Assembly (NCBI GenBank): GCA_023410445.1 | Contig: JAEYPT010000008.1 | Coordinates: forward strand, 377,037 to 441,036 | Reading direction: 5' to 3' | Source: Bacillota bacterium | GTDB lineage: Bacteria; Bacillota; Clostridia; Oscillospirales; Acutalibacteraceae | Length of the DNA stretch: 64,000 nucleotides | Shown: piece after piece, positions 42,664-51,696 of the stretch | Position numbering within the stretch: the stretch's first letter is position 1 | Layout of the letters: each line of letters opens with the position of its first letter | Position numbers and translations under genes: made by a program | The notes under the pieces: generated by a model | Seen by the model: the letters and a program-made list of their open reading frames with translations, nothing else | Told to the model about the DNA's origin: nothing | Database searches by the model: none

Positions 42664-43506
42664 ATGAAAAAGTATCTTTGTCTGATCCTCGCTGCAGGTA
42701 TGGTCCTGTTAGCCGGGTGCAGTTCCAACACTTCCTCTTCCTCCGCTGCATCCACAGCACCCTCGGCATCGTCTGCGCCGTCCAGTGGTTCCCCGTCCTC
42801 TGTAAAGCCGGAAATCGATCTTACCATTGCGGCTGCAGCAAGCCTTACCGACGTAACCAAAGAAATTTCTGCTCAGTACAAAAAGACGGCCCCCAACGTG
42901 ACACTTACATTCACTTACGGCTCCTCCGGGGCATTGCAGACTCAAATTGAACAAGGTGCGCCGGTAGACATTTTTATGTCCGCTGCCAAAAAACAGATGG
43001 ATGCGCTGGATCAAAAAAAACTCATCGACACAAGTACCCGGGTTAATCTTTTGGAAAACAAGATCGTCTTAATCACACCGAAGAATTCCACACTTGCCAT
43101 TAAGAACTTTGAAGATCTTGCGAAAGACAATGTGAAAAAGATCGCCGTAGGAGACCCCAAGAGCGTTCCTGCCGGTCAGTACGCCAATCAAGTCTTTACT
43201 TCGCTGAAAATTGCAGACAAGGTAAAGCCGAAGCTTAATTTCGGTACGGATGTACGTCAGGTACTTACCTGGGTGGAATCCGGGAACTCCGACTGCGGTA
43301 TCGTCTATTCAACCGATGCCAAAACGACCGCAAAGGTAACCATCGTCTGCGAAGCACCGGCAGGCAGCTCTGATAAGGTTGTTTATCCTGTCGCCGTTAT
43401 AAAAAATTCGAAGCAGGCTGCAGCCGCTCAGGATTTTATAAAATTTATGGAAAGCTCTGAAATTGCCACCCTCTTTACAAACTTCGGTTTTACAACCGCA
43501 AAATAA
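42664..43506 (+). CDS. modA: molybdate-binding lipoprotein ModA
   Basis: Periplasmic-type solute-binding protein for molybdate or tungstate, anchored as a lipoprotein. The lipobox LLAGC (Cys19) is followed by a Ser-rich linker, then the ModA fold: AAAASLTDVTKEI, GSSGALQTQIEQGAPVDIFMSA and YPVAVIKNS. 280 residues. First gene of modABC and 115 bases after the MoeA-like gene. Confidence 0.95.
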   Translation: MKKYLCLILAAGMVLLAGCSSNTSSSSAASTAPSASSAPSSGSPSSVKPEIDLTIAAAASLTDVTKEISAQYKKTAPNVTLTFTYGSSGALQTQIEQGAPVDIFMSAAKKQMDALDQKKLIDTSTRVNLLENKIVLITPKNSTLAIKNFEDLAKDNVKKIAVGDPKSVPAGQYANQVFTSLKIADKVKPKLNFGTDVRQVLTWVESGNSDCGIVYSTDAKTTAKVTIVCEAPAGSSDKVVYPVAVIKNSKQAAAAQDFIKFMESSEIATLFTNFGFTTAK

Positions 43507-43550
43507 AAAAGTACGCTATAACTCAATTACTTCCATAAAGGATGAGCCTC

Positions 43551-44234
43551 ATGGATTATTACCCCCTCTGGCTTTCCCTGAAGATCGCATTCCTTGCCAC
43601 TCTGTTCACGTTTGTCCTCGGTCTGACCGCGGCTCAGTTTACGGTAAGGCTGCGGCATGGAAAAGGTTTTCTGGACGGTCTGTTTACCCTTCCGCTCGTT
43701 CTTCCGCCGACTGTCGTCGGTTTCTTTCTGCTCGTTATTTTCGGGAACAGCAGCTTTATCGGCCGGTTTCTCAATCAGATCGGCGCTTCCGTTATCTTTT
43801 CATGGACCGGTGCCGTCATCGCATCCACGGTTGTATCGTTTCCGCTTATGTACCGCACCGCCCGCGGAGCATTCGAACAGATCGACGAGAATCTTCTGAA
43901 CGCGGGGCGTACGCTTGGAATGACAGAGAGGGCACTTTTTTTCCGCATTACTCTGCCAAATTCCATACCGAGCGTTATGGCCGGCACCATTCTTGCCTTT
44001 GCCCGAGCGCTCGGCGAATTCGGCGCGACCATCATGCTTGCCGGCAATATCCCGCACAGGACGCAAACGGTTTCCATCGCCATTTACTCTGCGGTTCAGG
44101 GCGGTGACTGGGATACCGCTTACCTCTGGACAGGCATTATCATCTGCATTTCCTTCGTTACGATCCTTCTAATGAACTGGTGGACGGGACTTGCCTCCGG
44201 AGCGAAGAAAAGGACTGGTAAGCTATGGCACTGA
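43551..44234 (+). CDS. modB: molybdate ABC transporter permease ModB
   Basis: Integral membrane permease of the molybdate importer with about five membrane helices. The EAA-type loop is GRTLGMTERALFFRITLPNS, ending in GEFGATIMLAGNIP, a ModB hallmark. The ATG (MDYYPLWLSL, 227 residues) is preferred to one three codons earlier because AAAGGATGAG is correctly spaced. Overlaps modC by ten bases. Confidence 0.94.
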   Translation: MDYYPLWLSLKIAFLATLFTFVLGLTAAQFTVRLRHGKGFLDGLFTLPLVLPPTVVGFFLLVIFGNSSFIGRFLNQIGASVIFSWTGAVIASTVVSFPLMYRTARGAFEQIDENLLNAGRTLGMTERALFFRITLPNSIPSVMAGTILAFARALGEFGATIMLAGNIPHRTQTVSIAIYSAVQGGDWDTAYLWTGIIICISFVTILLMNWWTGLASGAKKRTGKLWH

Positions 44235-45283
44235 GCGTAGATATTGAAAAGAAGCTGGGTGATTTTCATTTAAAGAGCAGATTTTATGCCGAGAATGAAA
44301 CCCTGGCGATTCTGGGGGCATCCGGCTGCGGCAAAAGCATGACGCTCAAGTGCATCGCAGGTGTGGAAACACCCGACCGAGGCAGAATCGTACTTGACGG
44401 AAGAGTGCTTTTCGACAGCGACAGAAAAATAAACCTGCCCGCCCGTGTAAGAAAAACAGGATATTTATTTCAGAATTACGCACTCTTCCCCAACCTGACC
44501 GTCGAGCGGAATATCGCCTGCGGAGTGCGAAAACCCAAAAGAGAAAAAGAGAAAATCGTGAGAGAAAAAATTTCCGCGTTCTACCTGAACGGACTTGAGG
44601 AGCAATATCCCAGCCAGCTTTCGGGCGGCCAGCAGCAGAGGGTCGCGCTTGCGCGCATGCTTGCGGGAGAACCGCAGCTTATCATGTTGGATGAACCTCT
44701 GTCCGCACTGGACAGCTTTTTAAAATGGAAGCTAGAGCAGGAAATTCTGAAGGTGAAAGGAAGCTTTTACGGTACGATTCTTCTTGTGTCTCACAGCCGG
44801 GATGAGGTTTACCGACTGTGCGACCGCATCGTTGCAATGGAGAACGGAAAGACACAGGATCCTGCCGAAAAAAAGGCTTTTTTTACAAACCCCCGTACTT
44901 ATTCGGCGGCACTGCTTTCCGGCTGCAAGAATATCTCCCGCGCGGAAAAGTCCGGGCCCAACCGCATTTTCGCGGAGGACTGGAATCTTCCGCTCGAAAC
45001 GTCGGAACCTGTCCCCGAGGATTTGCAGTATGTGGGGTTTCGCGCACATTTTTTTGAAGTGATGGAAAATCCCTGTGAGGAAAACACGGTCGAATGCAGC
45101 GTCGTCAGCGTCCTCGAAGATATTTTCTCCATGATCGTAACGGCGCGGGCAAAAGGCGGCAGTTCGGACAACAGCCGGTCTTACCTCCGCTATGAACTGA
45201 GCAAGGAGAAATGGAAGAGCCTGAACAATCCTCGGACGCTTTACCTGAAAATGCCGAAAGAGGAATTAATCCTGCTCCAATAA
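44225..45283 (+). CDS. modC: molybdate ABC transporter ATPase ModC
   Basis: ATPase of the molybdate importer. Walker A GASGCGKS, signature LSGGQQQRVALARML and Walker B LIMLDEPLSALD are intact in 352 residues. The last 130 residues form a regulatory region that resembles a degenerate TOBE/Mop domain. Coupled to modB. Confidence 0.94.
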   Translation: MALSVDIEKKLGDFHLKSRFYAENETLAILGASGCGKSMTLKCIAGVETPDRGRIVLDGRVLFDSDRKINLPARVRKTGYLFQNYALFPNLTVERNIACGVRKPKREKEKIVREKISAFYLNGLEEQYPSQLSGGQQQRVALARMLAGEPQLIMLDEPLSALDSFLKWKLEQEILKVKGSFYGTILLVSHSRDEVYRLCDRIVAMENGKTQDPAEKKAFFTNPRTYSAALLSGCKNISRAEKSGPNRIFAEDWNLPLETSEPVPEDLQYVGFRAHFFEVMENPCEENTVECSVVSVLEDIFSMIVTARAKGGSSDNSRSYLRYELSKEKWKSLNNPRTLYLKMPKEELILLQ

Positions 45284-45321
45284 AGCTGTTTCGGAAAATC
45301 CGACAAACAGGAGGAATTGAA

Positions 45322-46350
45322 ATGAAAGACGAAATCTATTCGCAGCTGTTGGACCGGCTCCGGGACGGGCACGATGCCGTTCTGCTGACACAGTTCAGCG
45401 GCACGCGGGGCAAAAAAGAACAAGGTATGACAAAACAGCTTGTGGACGGAGGGGACTGCGACGGGATTACTCTGGAAGCACTGGAAAAGGGTCTGCCCAT
45501 TACCTGCCGTCAGCAGGAAACCGTTGTGATTGCTGAACCGTTTTATCCCGAAGAACGGCTGATCGTCCTTGGCGGAGGTCACGTTGCCCTGCCGGTGGTT
45601 GATTTCGCTTCAAAAATCGGTTTTTCCGTCACGTTGGTCGATGACCGGCCTGATTTTGCCAACTCCGCACGTTTTCCGTCGGCGCACAGCGTAATCTGTG
45701 AATCGTTTGAAAAGGCCTTAACCCAGCTTGCCGTAACGAAAAACGACTATGTCGTCATCATTACCCGCGGCCACCGCTACGACCAAGCCTGCCTCGAAAC
45801 CCTACTGAAAGGAACGGAACCCTTCTACACCGGCATGATCGGTTCGCGAAGACGGGTCGCCGTGGTAAAGGATCAACTGGCATCGCTGGGGTATGATAAG
45901 GAGCGTCTGAACCGCGTCCATACACCGATCGGTCTTGCCATCGGCGCGGTCACTCCGGAGGAAATCGCCGTTTCGATCGTTGCGGAAATCATTCAGTGCA
46001 AGCGGCTCCAAACCAAGGGAAATAACCGTTCGGATGTGGATTTCAGCGTAATTGCGGCGCTGGCCGGTCCGATCGGCGGACAAGCGTCGATTGTTACGGT
46101 AATTTCCTCCAAGGGACCGGTCCCTCGCGGCGCTGGCGCCAAAATGATCGTCTATTCCGACGGGAGAATTGTCGGGAGTATCGGCGGCGGCTGCAGCGAA
46201 GCAGCGGTCATCGGGAACGCCCGCGGCATCATAGGAACCGGGGAATACATGCTTCAGGATGTCGATATGACCGGGGACGCCGCGGAAGACGAAGGCATGG
46301 TCTGCGGGGGAATCATGCAGGTGCTGATTGAAGATTTTTCCATGATTTGA
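45322..46350 (+). CDS. XdhC-family Moco maturation protein
   Basis: XdhC proteins bind Moco and aid its sulfuration for molybdenum hydroxylases. In 342 residues the Rossmann part comes first (VLGGGHVALPVVDFA, about 85-230). The XdhC_CoxI signature (GPVPRGAGAKMIV, GSIGGGCSEAAV, GMVCGGIMQVLIE) comes last, at residues 255-342. In E. coli-type XdhC the order is reversed. GAGG nine bases before the ATG decides the start. It sits directly before a cysteine desulfurase, a natural partner. Confidence 0.87.
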   Translation: MKDEIYSQLLDRLRDGHDAVLLTQFSGTRGKKEQGMTKQLVDGGDCDGITLEALEKGLPITCRQQETVVIAEPFYPEERLIVLGGGHVALPVVDFASKIGFSVTLVDDRPDFANSARFPSAHSVICESFEKALTQLAVTKNDYVVIITRGHRYDQACLETLLKGTEPFYTGMIGSRRRVAVVKDQLASLGYDKERLNRVHTPIGLAIGAVTPEEIAVSIVAEIIQCKRLQTKGNNRSDVDFSVIAALAGPIGGQASIVTVISSKGPVPRGAGAKMIVYSDGRIVGSIGGGCSEAAVIGNARGIIGTGEYMLQDVDMTGDAAEDEGMVCGGIMQVLIEDFSMI

Positions 46351-46362
46351 GAGGTGAATTTT

Positions 46363-47538
46363 ATGGCGCGTTTTGTATATGCCGACAATGCAGCCACCAC
46401 GCAGGTGATTCAAGAGGTTCTCGACGAAATGCTCCCCTATTTCAGTGAAAAATACGGAAACCCGTCAAGTCTGTATTCTCTGGGCCGGGTTTCCCGAGAA
46501 GCGATCAGTACAGCTCGCGGACGAGTTGCCAGCGCACTGGGAGCAGAAGAGCAGGAAATATTTTTCACATCGGGCGGCTCTGAAGCCGACAACTGGGCAA
46601 TTCGCGGCATCGCAAATGCGATGGCCTCAAAAGGAAAACACCTGATCACCACAAAAATTGAGCATCACGCGGTTCTTCACACCATGAAAGCCCTGGAAAA
46701 GGAAGGCTTTCATGTCACCTATCTCGACGTCAAGGAAAACGGAATTGTCGATCCCGCTGATTTTGCGTCTGCAATCCGACCGGACACCACTTTCGCCACC
46801 GTCATGTATGCCAATAATGAAATCGGGTCTGTGCAGCCCATTGCCAAGCTCGGTGAAATTTGCAGCAGCCGGAACGTTATTTTCCATACCGATGCGGTAC
46901 AGGCCGTCGGTCATCTTCCCATTCAGGTCAAGGAACAGCATATTCAGCTTTTGTCACTTTCGGCACATAAATTTCATGGACCGAAGGGCGTCGGCGCTTT
47001 ATATGTGCAAAAAGGGCTGCGCTTTCCGAATTTGATCGAGGGCGGAGCTCAGGAACGAAACCGCCGAGCCGGCACCGAAAACGTAGCCGGAATCGTCGGC
47101 CTGGGGAAAGCAATCGAAGTCTCCTGCTCCGACATGGAAAAAAACGGACAAAAAACAAGGCAGCTCCGAGACAGGCTAATAAGCGGTATACTAAAGATTC
47201 CCGCTGCCCGGCTGAACGGCGACCGGGAAAAACGGTTGGACGGAAACGTCAATGTCTCCTTCGAAGGGATCGAAGGAGAACCTCTTCTGCTGCAGCTCGA
47301 TCAAAACGGAATCTGTGCTTCCGCCGGTTCCGCATGCACCTCTGGCTCTCTTGACCCGTCGCATGTTCTGATCGCAATCGGACTGAAACGGGAAACCGCA
47401 TACGGTTCCCTGCGCCTTACGCTGAGTGACCGGAACACGGACGAGGATGTCGATACCATCCTCGAAGTATTGCCTAAAATTGTTGAACAGCTTCGCGCCG
47501 TGTCCCCCAGGTGGAAAAACATGCAGAACGGCGGGTAA
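46363..47538 (+). CDS. cysteine desulfurase (NifS/IscS family)
   Basis: PLP enzyme taking sulfur from cysteine as a persulfide. The 391 residues show the PLP Lys in SLSAHKFHGPKG (Lys203) and the catalytic Cys in SAGSACTSG (Cys325), with the group I-type loop SLDPSHVL. Located last in the Mo operon after xdhC, it probably supplies the sulfido ligand of Moco for MOP; general Fe-S assembly is an alternative. AGAGGTG precedes the ATG. Confidence 0.92.
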   Translation: MARFVYADNAATTQVIQEVLDEMLPYFSEKYGNPSSLYSLGRVSREAISTARGRVASALGAEEQEIFFTSGGSEADNWAIRGIANAMASKGKHLITTKIEHHAVLHTMKALEKEGFHVTYLDVKENGIVDPADFASAIRPDTTFATVMYANNEIGSVQPIAKLGEICSSRNVIFHTDAVQAVGHLPIQVKEQHIQLLSLSAHKFHGPKGVGALYVQKGLRFPNLIEGGAQERNRRAGTENVAGIVGLGKAIEVSCSDMEKNGQKTRQLRDRLISGILKIPAARLNGDREKRLDGNVNVSFEGIEGEPLLLQLDQNGICASAGSACTSGSLDPSHVLIAIGLKRETAYGSLRLTLSDRNTDEDVDTILEVLPKIVEQLRAVSPRWKNMQNGG

Positions 47539-47659
47539 TAAACCAGCTTACCGGTACCGCACCGTAAAGCTCCGATCATGTCCGCTCTTGGAATCTAATA
47601 CTTTTCCGCCGATGAATCGTTGCAAATTGCCCTGCCCTTTGAATGGAATATGTATGCAG

Positions 47660-47696
47660 AACTAATACGTGGTTTCGGCCGCGTATTAGTTTTTTA
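47660..47696 (+). terminator. Rho-independent terminator of the Mo operon
   Basis: Stem AACTAATACG/CGTATTAGTT with a GC-rich inner part and a T-run (TTTTTT), 120 bases after the desulfurase stop. The bases between stop and hairpin show nothing else. Confidence 0.85.
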
Positions 47697-47772
47697 TCTG
47701 TCAGGAGCATTTCACCGCTTTATAATTTGAGTTTAATCGGAAAAACTATCTCCGAAAGGAGGAAGGGATTTT

Positions 47773-47925
47773 ATGGATTCGAAGAAAAAGAAGACAACGG
47801 ATACCGATCATCTGTCAATCTATGATCTGCCTACTCTCAATTCGGTAATTGATCAGTACGAGCCGCCGCAGGCAAAAGGGACCGATCCGGAATCTGGAAC
47901 CGGAACGGTATCCGGAAATCAATAG
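47773..47925 (+). CDS. small hydrophilic protein, 50 residues
   Basis: A short open frame with an excellent ribosome site (AAAGGAGG, nine bases before ATG). The product starts MDSKKKKTTDTDHLSIYDL and ends in a Gly/Thr/Ser-rich tail. No family recognised and no Cys or membrane segment. It lies between the operon terminator and the molbindin gene, 43 bases upstream of the latter, and may be co-expressed with it. Coding status rests mainly on the ribosome site. Confidence 0.5.
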   Translation: MDSKKKKTTDTDHLSIYDLPTLNSVIDQYEPPQAKGTDPESGTGTVSGNQ

Positions 47926-47968
47926 GTTCATCCCGACCTTCGTAAGCATTCTGAAAGGAACTATGGAA

Positions 47969-48178
47969 ATGAGATTAAGTGCAAGAAACCAGATTAAAGG
48001 AAAAATAATCGAAGTGAAGCCCGGTGCCGTAAATTCATCCGTAACGCTTGATATTGGAAACGGAGTTCAGATCAATGCTTCTATTACAATGGACAGCGTC
48101 CAAAACCTTGGCCTTAAGGTTGGGGATGACGCATACGCGGTCATAAAAGCATCCTCCGTAATGATTGGAAAAGATTAA
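47969..48178 (+). CDS. molbindin (TOBE/Mop domain protein)
   Basis: A 69-residue single Mop/TOBE domain, which binds molybdate or tungstate as a multimer and buffers the oxyanion. MRLSARNQIKGKIIEVKPGAVNSSV is split here as the hallmark start MRLSARNQIKGKI and the following KPGAVNSSV; the end has LKVGDDAYAVIKASSVMIG. The second of two close ATGs fits both the AAGGA spacing and the usual family start. It belongs functionally to the adjacent Mo gene block. Confidence 0.9.
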   Translation: MRLSARNQIKGKIIEVKPGAVNSSVTLDIGNGVQINASITMDSVQNLGLKVGDDAYAVIKASSVMIGKD

Positions 48179-48253
48179 CCGACTTTTCTCTGCCCCCGCT
48201 CCTCGTCTCTCTCACCGATTCAAACAAAATATTCAGGCTCCCCATTCATGTCC

Positions 48254-48293
48254 GGAGCCCCGGTCAAATGCACATGCACCTGACCGGGGCTCC
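48254..48293. repeat. 13-bp perfect hairpin between convergent genes
   Basis: GGAGCCCCGGTCA and its complement flank a 14-base loop. No T-run follows on either strand, so it is not a standard intrinsic terminator, but its position between the convergent molbindin and DUF4085 genes suggests a bidirectional 3' end structure. The rest of this 200-base gap holds nothing seen. Confidence 0.55.
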
Positions 48294-48377
48294 CAATGAA
48301 ACTCCGTCTTATTTATTATTGATACAGATAGCAGGCTGCAAAATGATCAGGTTCAATCAATTTACTATCCGTTCATT

Positions 48378-49220
48378 TTATTCAAAAATGACCTTCTCAA
48401 ATCGTATCGTAAAATAAAGCAGATCGGAATTCTCGCTCAGCAGCAAAACCTGAAGTTCATAATTTTCACCGTTCTTATAGATTTCATCATAAAGCCACGA
48501 TGCATTTTCCAAACGCATTTCCCGCAGCGAAATTTCACAGTTTGTAAATGTTACGGATTGTATGTCTGTAAATCCGCCGGAATTGTCAAGGATTAAAGTA
48601 AATTCATTTTTTTGCTGAAACGCCTGAGCAATTGTGCAGTCATGGAAATTTATATTTCCGATTGGGTCACTATCCCCGTATGTCTTTTTATAATATGTCT
48701 TATAATCTTTGATTGTATCATCCACAATCTTTTGATTGTTTTCTGAAAAGCTTTTCAACTCTTCGATTACTTTCCGCGAGGCCCTGTTCAAAACGAATAC
48801 ACGAATATCGGCTATTTCATTCAAAATAGTTGTCGGAAGAAGAGTTTTAGAACGTTTAAGATTATCGAAATACGCTTCGGTAAATTGATCGATCGCTTCT
48901 TCCCGATCTAGGCTTTTCGGCGGTATGTAGGACTCTCTGGCTTCTTCTCTTTCAATTGCGTAATGATGCTTCAATGCCTGAATCTCTTCGGCACTCAGAT
49001 CATCCTGAAGGAATTCAATCTCCATCTCCTGCGGATAAAGGTCGTCAAATGAAACCGAGGATGCCTCTTCCTGTAAAGACAAAAACTTATTAAGCTCTTC
49101 GTCATATACACGCTGAAAATATTCTTCCGAAAAAGACTCCGCTTCTTTCGATTCTTCAAGGAAAAGATGCAAATCCGTCTTTTGGCATAATTGGTACCAT
49201 TCCTTAGTAAAATACCTCAT
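48378..49220 (-). CDS. DUF4085-like protein
   Basis: A 280-residue acidic, soluble protein beginning MRYFTKEWYQLCQ, the typical start of the DUF4085 family found in Firmicutes. Charged helical stretches occupy residues 15-130. The C-terminal 100 residues look beta-rich (IGNINFHDCTIAQAF, GGFTDIQSVTFTNCEI). No catalytic motif is seen and the function is unknown. No operon partner. Confidence 0.7.
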   Translation of the reverse strand: MRYFTKEWYQLCQKTDLHLFLEESKEAESFSEEYFQRVYDEELNKFLSLQEEASSVSFDDLYPQEMEIEFLQDDLSAEEIQALKHHYAIEREEARESYIPPKSLDREEAIDQFTEAYFDNLKRSKTLLPTTILNEIADIRVFVLNRASRKVIEELKSFSENNQKIVDDTIKDYKTYYKKTYGDSDPIGNINFHDCTIAQAFQQKNEFTLILDNSGGFTDIQSVTFTNCEISLREMRLENASWLYDEIYKNGENYELQVLLLSENSDLLYFTIRFEKVIFE

Positions 49221-49429
49221 TTTTAACCCACTCCCATGGATAATTTAGATTGAAAAGCCTAGGGACGGGTTTACTATACCATACCGACATTCTCTTTTAA
49301 AGTATCAAAAGCCCTCTTCCATTATATACCGAATTTGGATCAAAACACAAAAAAGTCGATCGGCATTTTAATTCTATTTTGTAATAATAAGGTAATTCCA
49401 CCCTATATATGATTTCTATGAATAGTTTT

Positions 49430-49541
49430 TTGACTTTTAAATGACTGTATGATAAAATATATTCTACGGTTGAGCGGTAAAAGCCGCTTTCAAGAATCAG
49501 CTTCTTGGGTGGGAAGTCCATTTTGGGCTTCCCACTTTTTT
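49430..49541 (+). promoter_or_regulatory. promoter and attenuator-like leader of antiporter gene
   Basis: TTGACT, 17 bases, TAAAAT is a good promoter. The following leader of about 80 bases folds into AGCGG/CCGCT, CAAGAA/TTCTTG, and a terminator stem GTGGGAAG/CTTCCCAC with six Ts, all before AAGGAG and the ATG at 49573. The terminator inside the 5' leader suggests riboswitch or other attenuation control. I could not match it to a known ion-sensing class. The rest of the 350-base gap (49221-49429) shows only AT-rich sequence. Confidence 0.6.
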
Positions 49542-49572
49542 ATACCTAATTTTAAACTGTTAAGGAGTACTT

Positions 49573-50742
49573 ATGGAAAAAACTTTGCTCAATATTGCCC
49601 TGCTTTTGATTGCAACGAAAATTGGAGGGCTGATTAGCCTTAAATTCAAAATGCCGGAGGTACTTGGCGCACTTTTGGCCGGTGTTGTTCTGGGACCAAT
49701 TCTTCTGAATCTGGTTCAATATGACGACAGCATGAAGCTTCTCTCCAATCTGGGAGTCATTATGCTCATGTTTCTGGCCGGGCTGGAGACAAATGTTGAT
49801 CAGTTCAAAAAGGCCGGGAAATCAGCTTTTGTGATCGCGGTAATGGGAATCGTACTCCCTCTTGTTTTAGGGACTTTGGGCGCGTTTCTATTTTTCAAAA
49901 ACCCAATGGAAAACCTGTTCATCGGCATTATTTTAACAGCTACCAGTGTCAGCATCACCGTAGAAACACTGACGGAACTGGGTAAACTCAACACACTGCC
50001 TGGAATCAATATTCTGGGAGCCGCCGTAATCGACGATATTTTAGGGTTGCTGCTCATTTCAGTGCTGTTGGGGGTAAACAGCGGCAGCACCGGCAGTTCT
50101 CTTGTCATCACAATGGCTGACATCGGTGCTTTTTGTCTGCTCAGCATCTTAGGTATCCTTTTTCTACCCAAACTTTTCAGCCGGCTGTCCCCAGAAATAC
50201 AGCCCAACCGAACTCTTCTGACCTTTTCCTTGGCCTCCGCCCTGCTCGCCGCCTGCATTGCGGAGAGTGTGGGGATCGCAGCTATCACCGGAGCCTATTT
50301 GTTCGGGCTGTTGCTTTCACAATTTCCAAACAGAGAATATTTAGAGCGAAATGTCAAGACGATCTCATCTGGATTCCTTTCGCCGATCTTTTTCGCCAGC
50401 GTCGGGCTGGAAGCAAATTTAGGTGGATTCGATTGGAATATTGTTTCCATCACGATCGTTATGTTTGTCGTTGCTGTAATCGGCAAGGTCATTGGGTGCG
50501 GATTTGGTGCCCGGCTGTTCCGGATGAACCGCAGTGAGGCAATGCAAATCGGCGTTGGAATGATTTCACGCGGAGAAGTCGCGATCATCACGGCAAATAT
50601 CGGGCTGCAAAACCACATTATCACACAGGAAGTTTTTATCCCAACAATATTAGTGGTCCTCCTTACGACGATTGCAACACCGGTTTTACTTAAACTTTCA
50701 TTTTCTCACAGGATAGATACAAAGATGTCAACGTTCAATTGA
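49573..50742 (+). CDS. CPA2-family cation:proton antiporter
   Basis: A 389-residue membrane protein of the KefB/NapA-like CPA2 family with about 12-13 membrane helices. Visible motifs: PEVLGALLAGVVLGP at the start, MLMFLAGLETN, AAVIDDILGLLL (paired Asp of the ion site) and MISRGEVAII. There is no RCK/TrkA-N domain at the C-terminus. AAGGAG lies nine bases before the ATG. Ion specificity cannot be told, though the DD pair suggests Na+/H+ exchange. Confidence 0.9.
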   Translation: MEKTLLNIALLLIATKIGGLISLKFKMPEVLGALLAGVVLGPILLNLVQYDDSMKLLSNLGVIMLMFLAGLETNVDQFKKAGKSAFVIAVMGIVLPLVLGTLGAFLFFKNPMENLFIGIILTATSVSITVETLTELGKLNTLPGINILGAAVIDDILGLLLISVLLGVNSGSTGSSLVITMADIGAFCLLSILGILFLPKLFSRLSPEIQPNRTLLTFSLASALLAACIAESVGIAAITGAYLFGLLLSQFPNREYLERNVKTISSGFLSPIFFASVGLEANLGGFDWNIVSITIVMFVVAVIGKVIGCGFGARLFRMNRSEAMQIGVGMISRGEVAIITANIGLQNHIITQEVFIPTILVVLLTTIATPVLLKLSFSHRIDTKMSTFN

Positions 50743-50896
50743 CTGAAGAACAGGTGTGTTGTATTCCGAATTGCAGTAATAGAATTACAATAAATCTTTC
50801 ACTTGAAGTACACTTCATCTCAATTGGCACACTGATCCAAAAACTGTTGGAAGCATATATATCATTACATGTGCAATGCTAAATGAGGGTGCATTT

Positions 50897-51613
50897 ATGA
50901 AGCCTTTCATTGACATGGGATTTGTTGCGATTAAAAGTACGGTCTCCGTTGTAACATTATTCATACTTGCAAGGATTATGGGGAAAAAGCAAATTTCACA
51001 ACTTACTTATTTTGATTACATTGTCGGGATATCAATTGGTTCAATAGCTGCCGAACTATCCGTTCAGAATGTCCTTCTTAGTGAGGGCATCGTAAGCATG
51101 ATCATATGGGCGTCATTTCCACTTATTTTTTCCTATGTTGCAGCCAAAAGCATGAGAGTAAGAAGGCTATTGGATGGGACGCCAACCATTCTGATTCAAA
51201 ACGGCAAGATCATAGAAAAGAATCTCCATAAAGCCAAATTTACAATAAACGACTTATTGGAAGAACTGCGGATTCAGGGTGCTTTTAATATAGACGATGT
51301 AGAGTTTGCGCTGCTTGAAACCAGTGGTAAAATGAGTGTTTTAAAAAAATCAAAGAAACAAACGGTCACCATTTCCGACCTAAACCTGAAAGAAAACTAT
51401 CAGGGACTCTGTGCGAATCTTATTATTGATGGAAAATTAATGCAGCAAAACATTGCACTTCTGAACAAGAGTGAGGAGTGGCTGACAAACGAATTAAAAA
51501 AGCGGAATATTTCATCCGTCGCTGATGTTTTGCTTGCCTGTATCGATTCAAACGGTGATTTTCATATTGACCTGAAGAATCAGGATCCAACCATTTATAA
51601 TTTTTTGCACTAA
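50897..51613 (+). CDS. DUF421 (YetF-like) membrane protein
   Basis: A 238-residue protein with three N-terminal membrane segments followed by a soluble DUF421 domain, beginning MKPFIDMGFVAIKS and containing GKKQISQLTYFDYIVGI, a typical family segment. Such proteins are common in spore formers and their function is poorly known. The ATG has GAGGG seven bases upstream; a start seven codons earlier does not. The 154 bases between the antiporter and this gene show no other feature. Confidence 0.85.
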   Translation: MKPFIDMGFVAIKSTVSVVTLFILARIMGKKQISQLTYFDYIVGISIGSIAAELSVQNVLLSEGIVSMIIWASFPLIFSYVAAKSMRVRRLLDGTPTILIQNGKIIEKNLHKAKFTINDLLEELRIQGAFNIDDVEFALLETSGKMSVLKKSKKQTVTISDLNLKENYQGLCANLIIDGKLMQQNIALLNKSEEWLTNELKKRNISSVADVLLACIDSNGDFHIDLKNQDPTIYNFLH

Positions 51614-51696
51614 GGCTCAAAAGAGGCTAATTTCTTTCCCTTTAAAAATTCTTTCCTGCCCAGAAACCCTTTCGTATATGCAAGGCATTTTTCATT

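Noticed and set aside
49430..49541. Fluoride (crcB) riboswitch before the antiporter
   Set aside because: The GGNGAUGG...UUCNCC core and pseudoknot pattern are absent.
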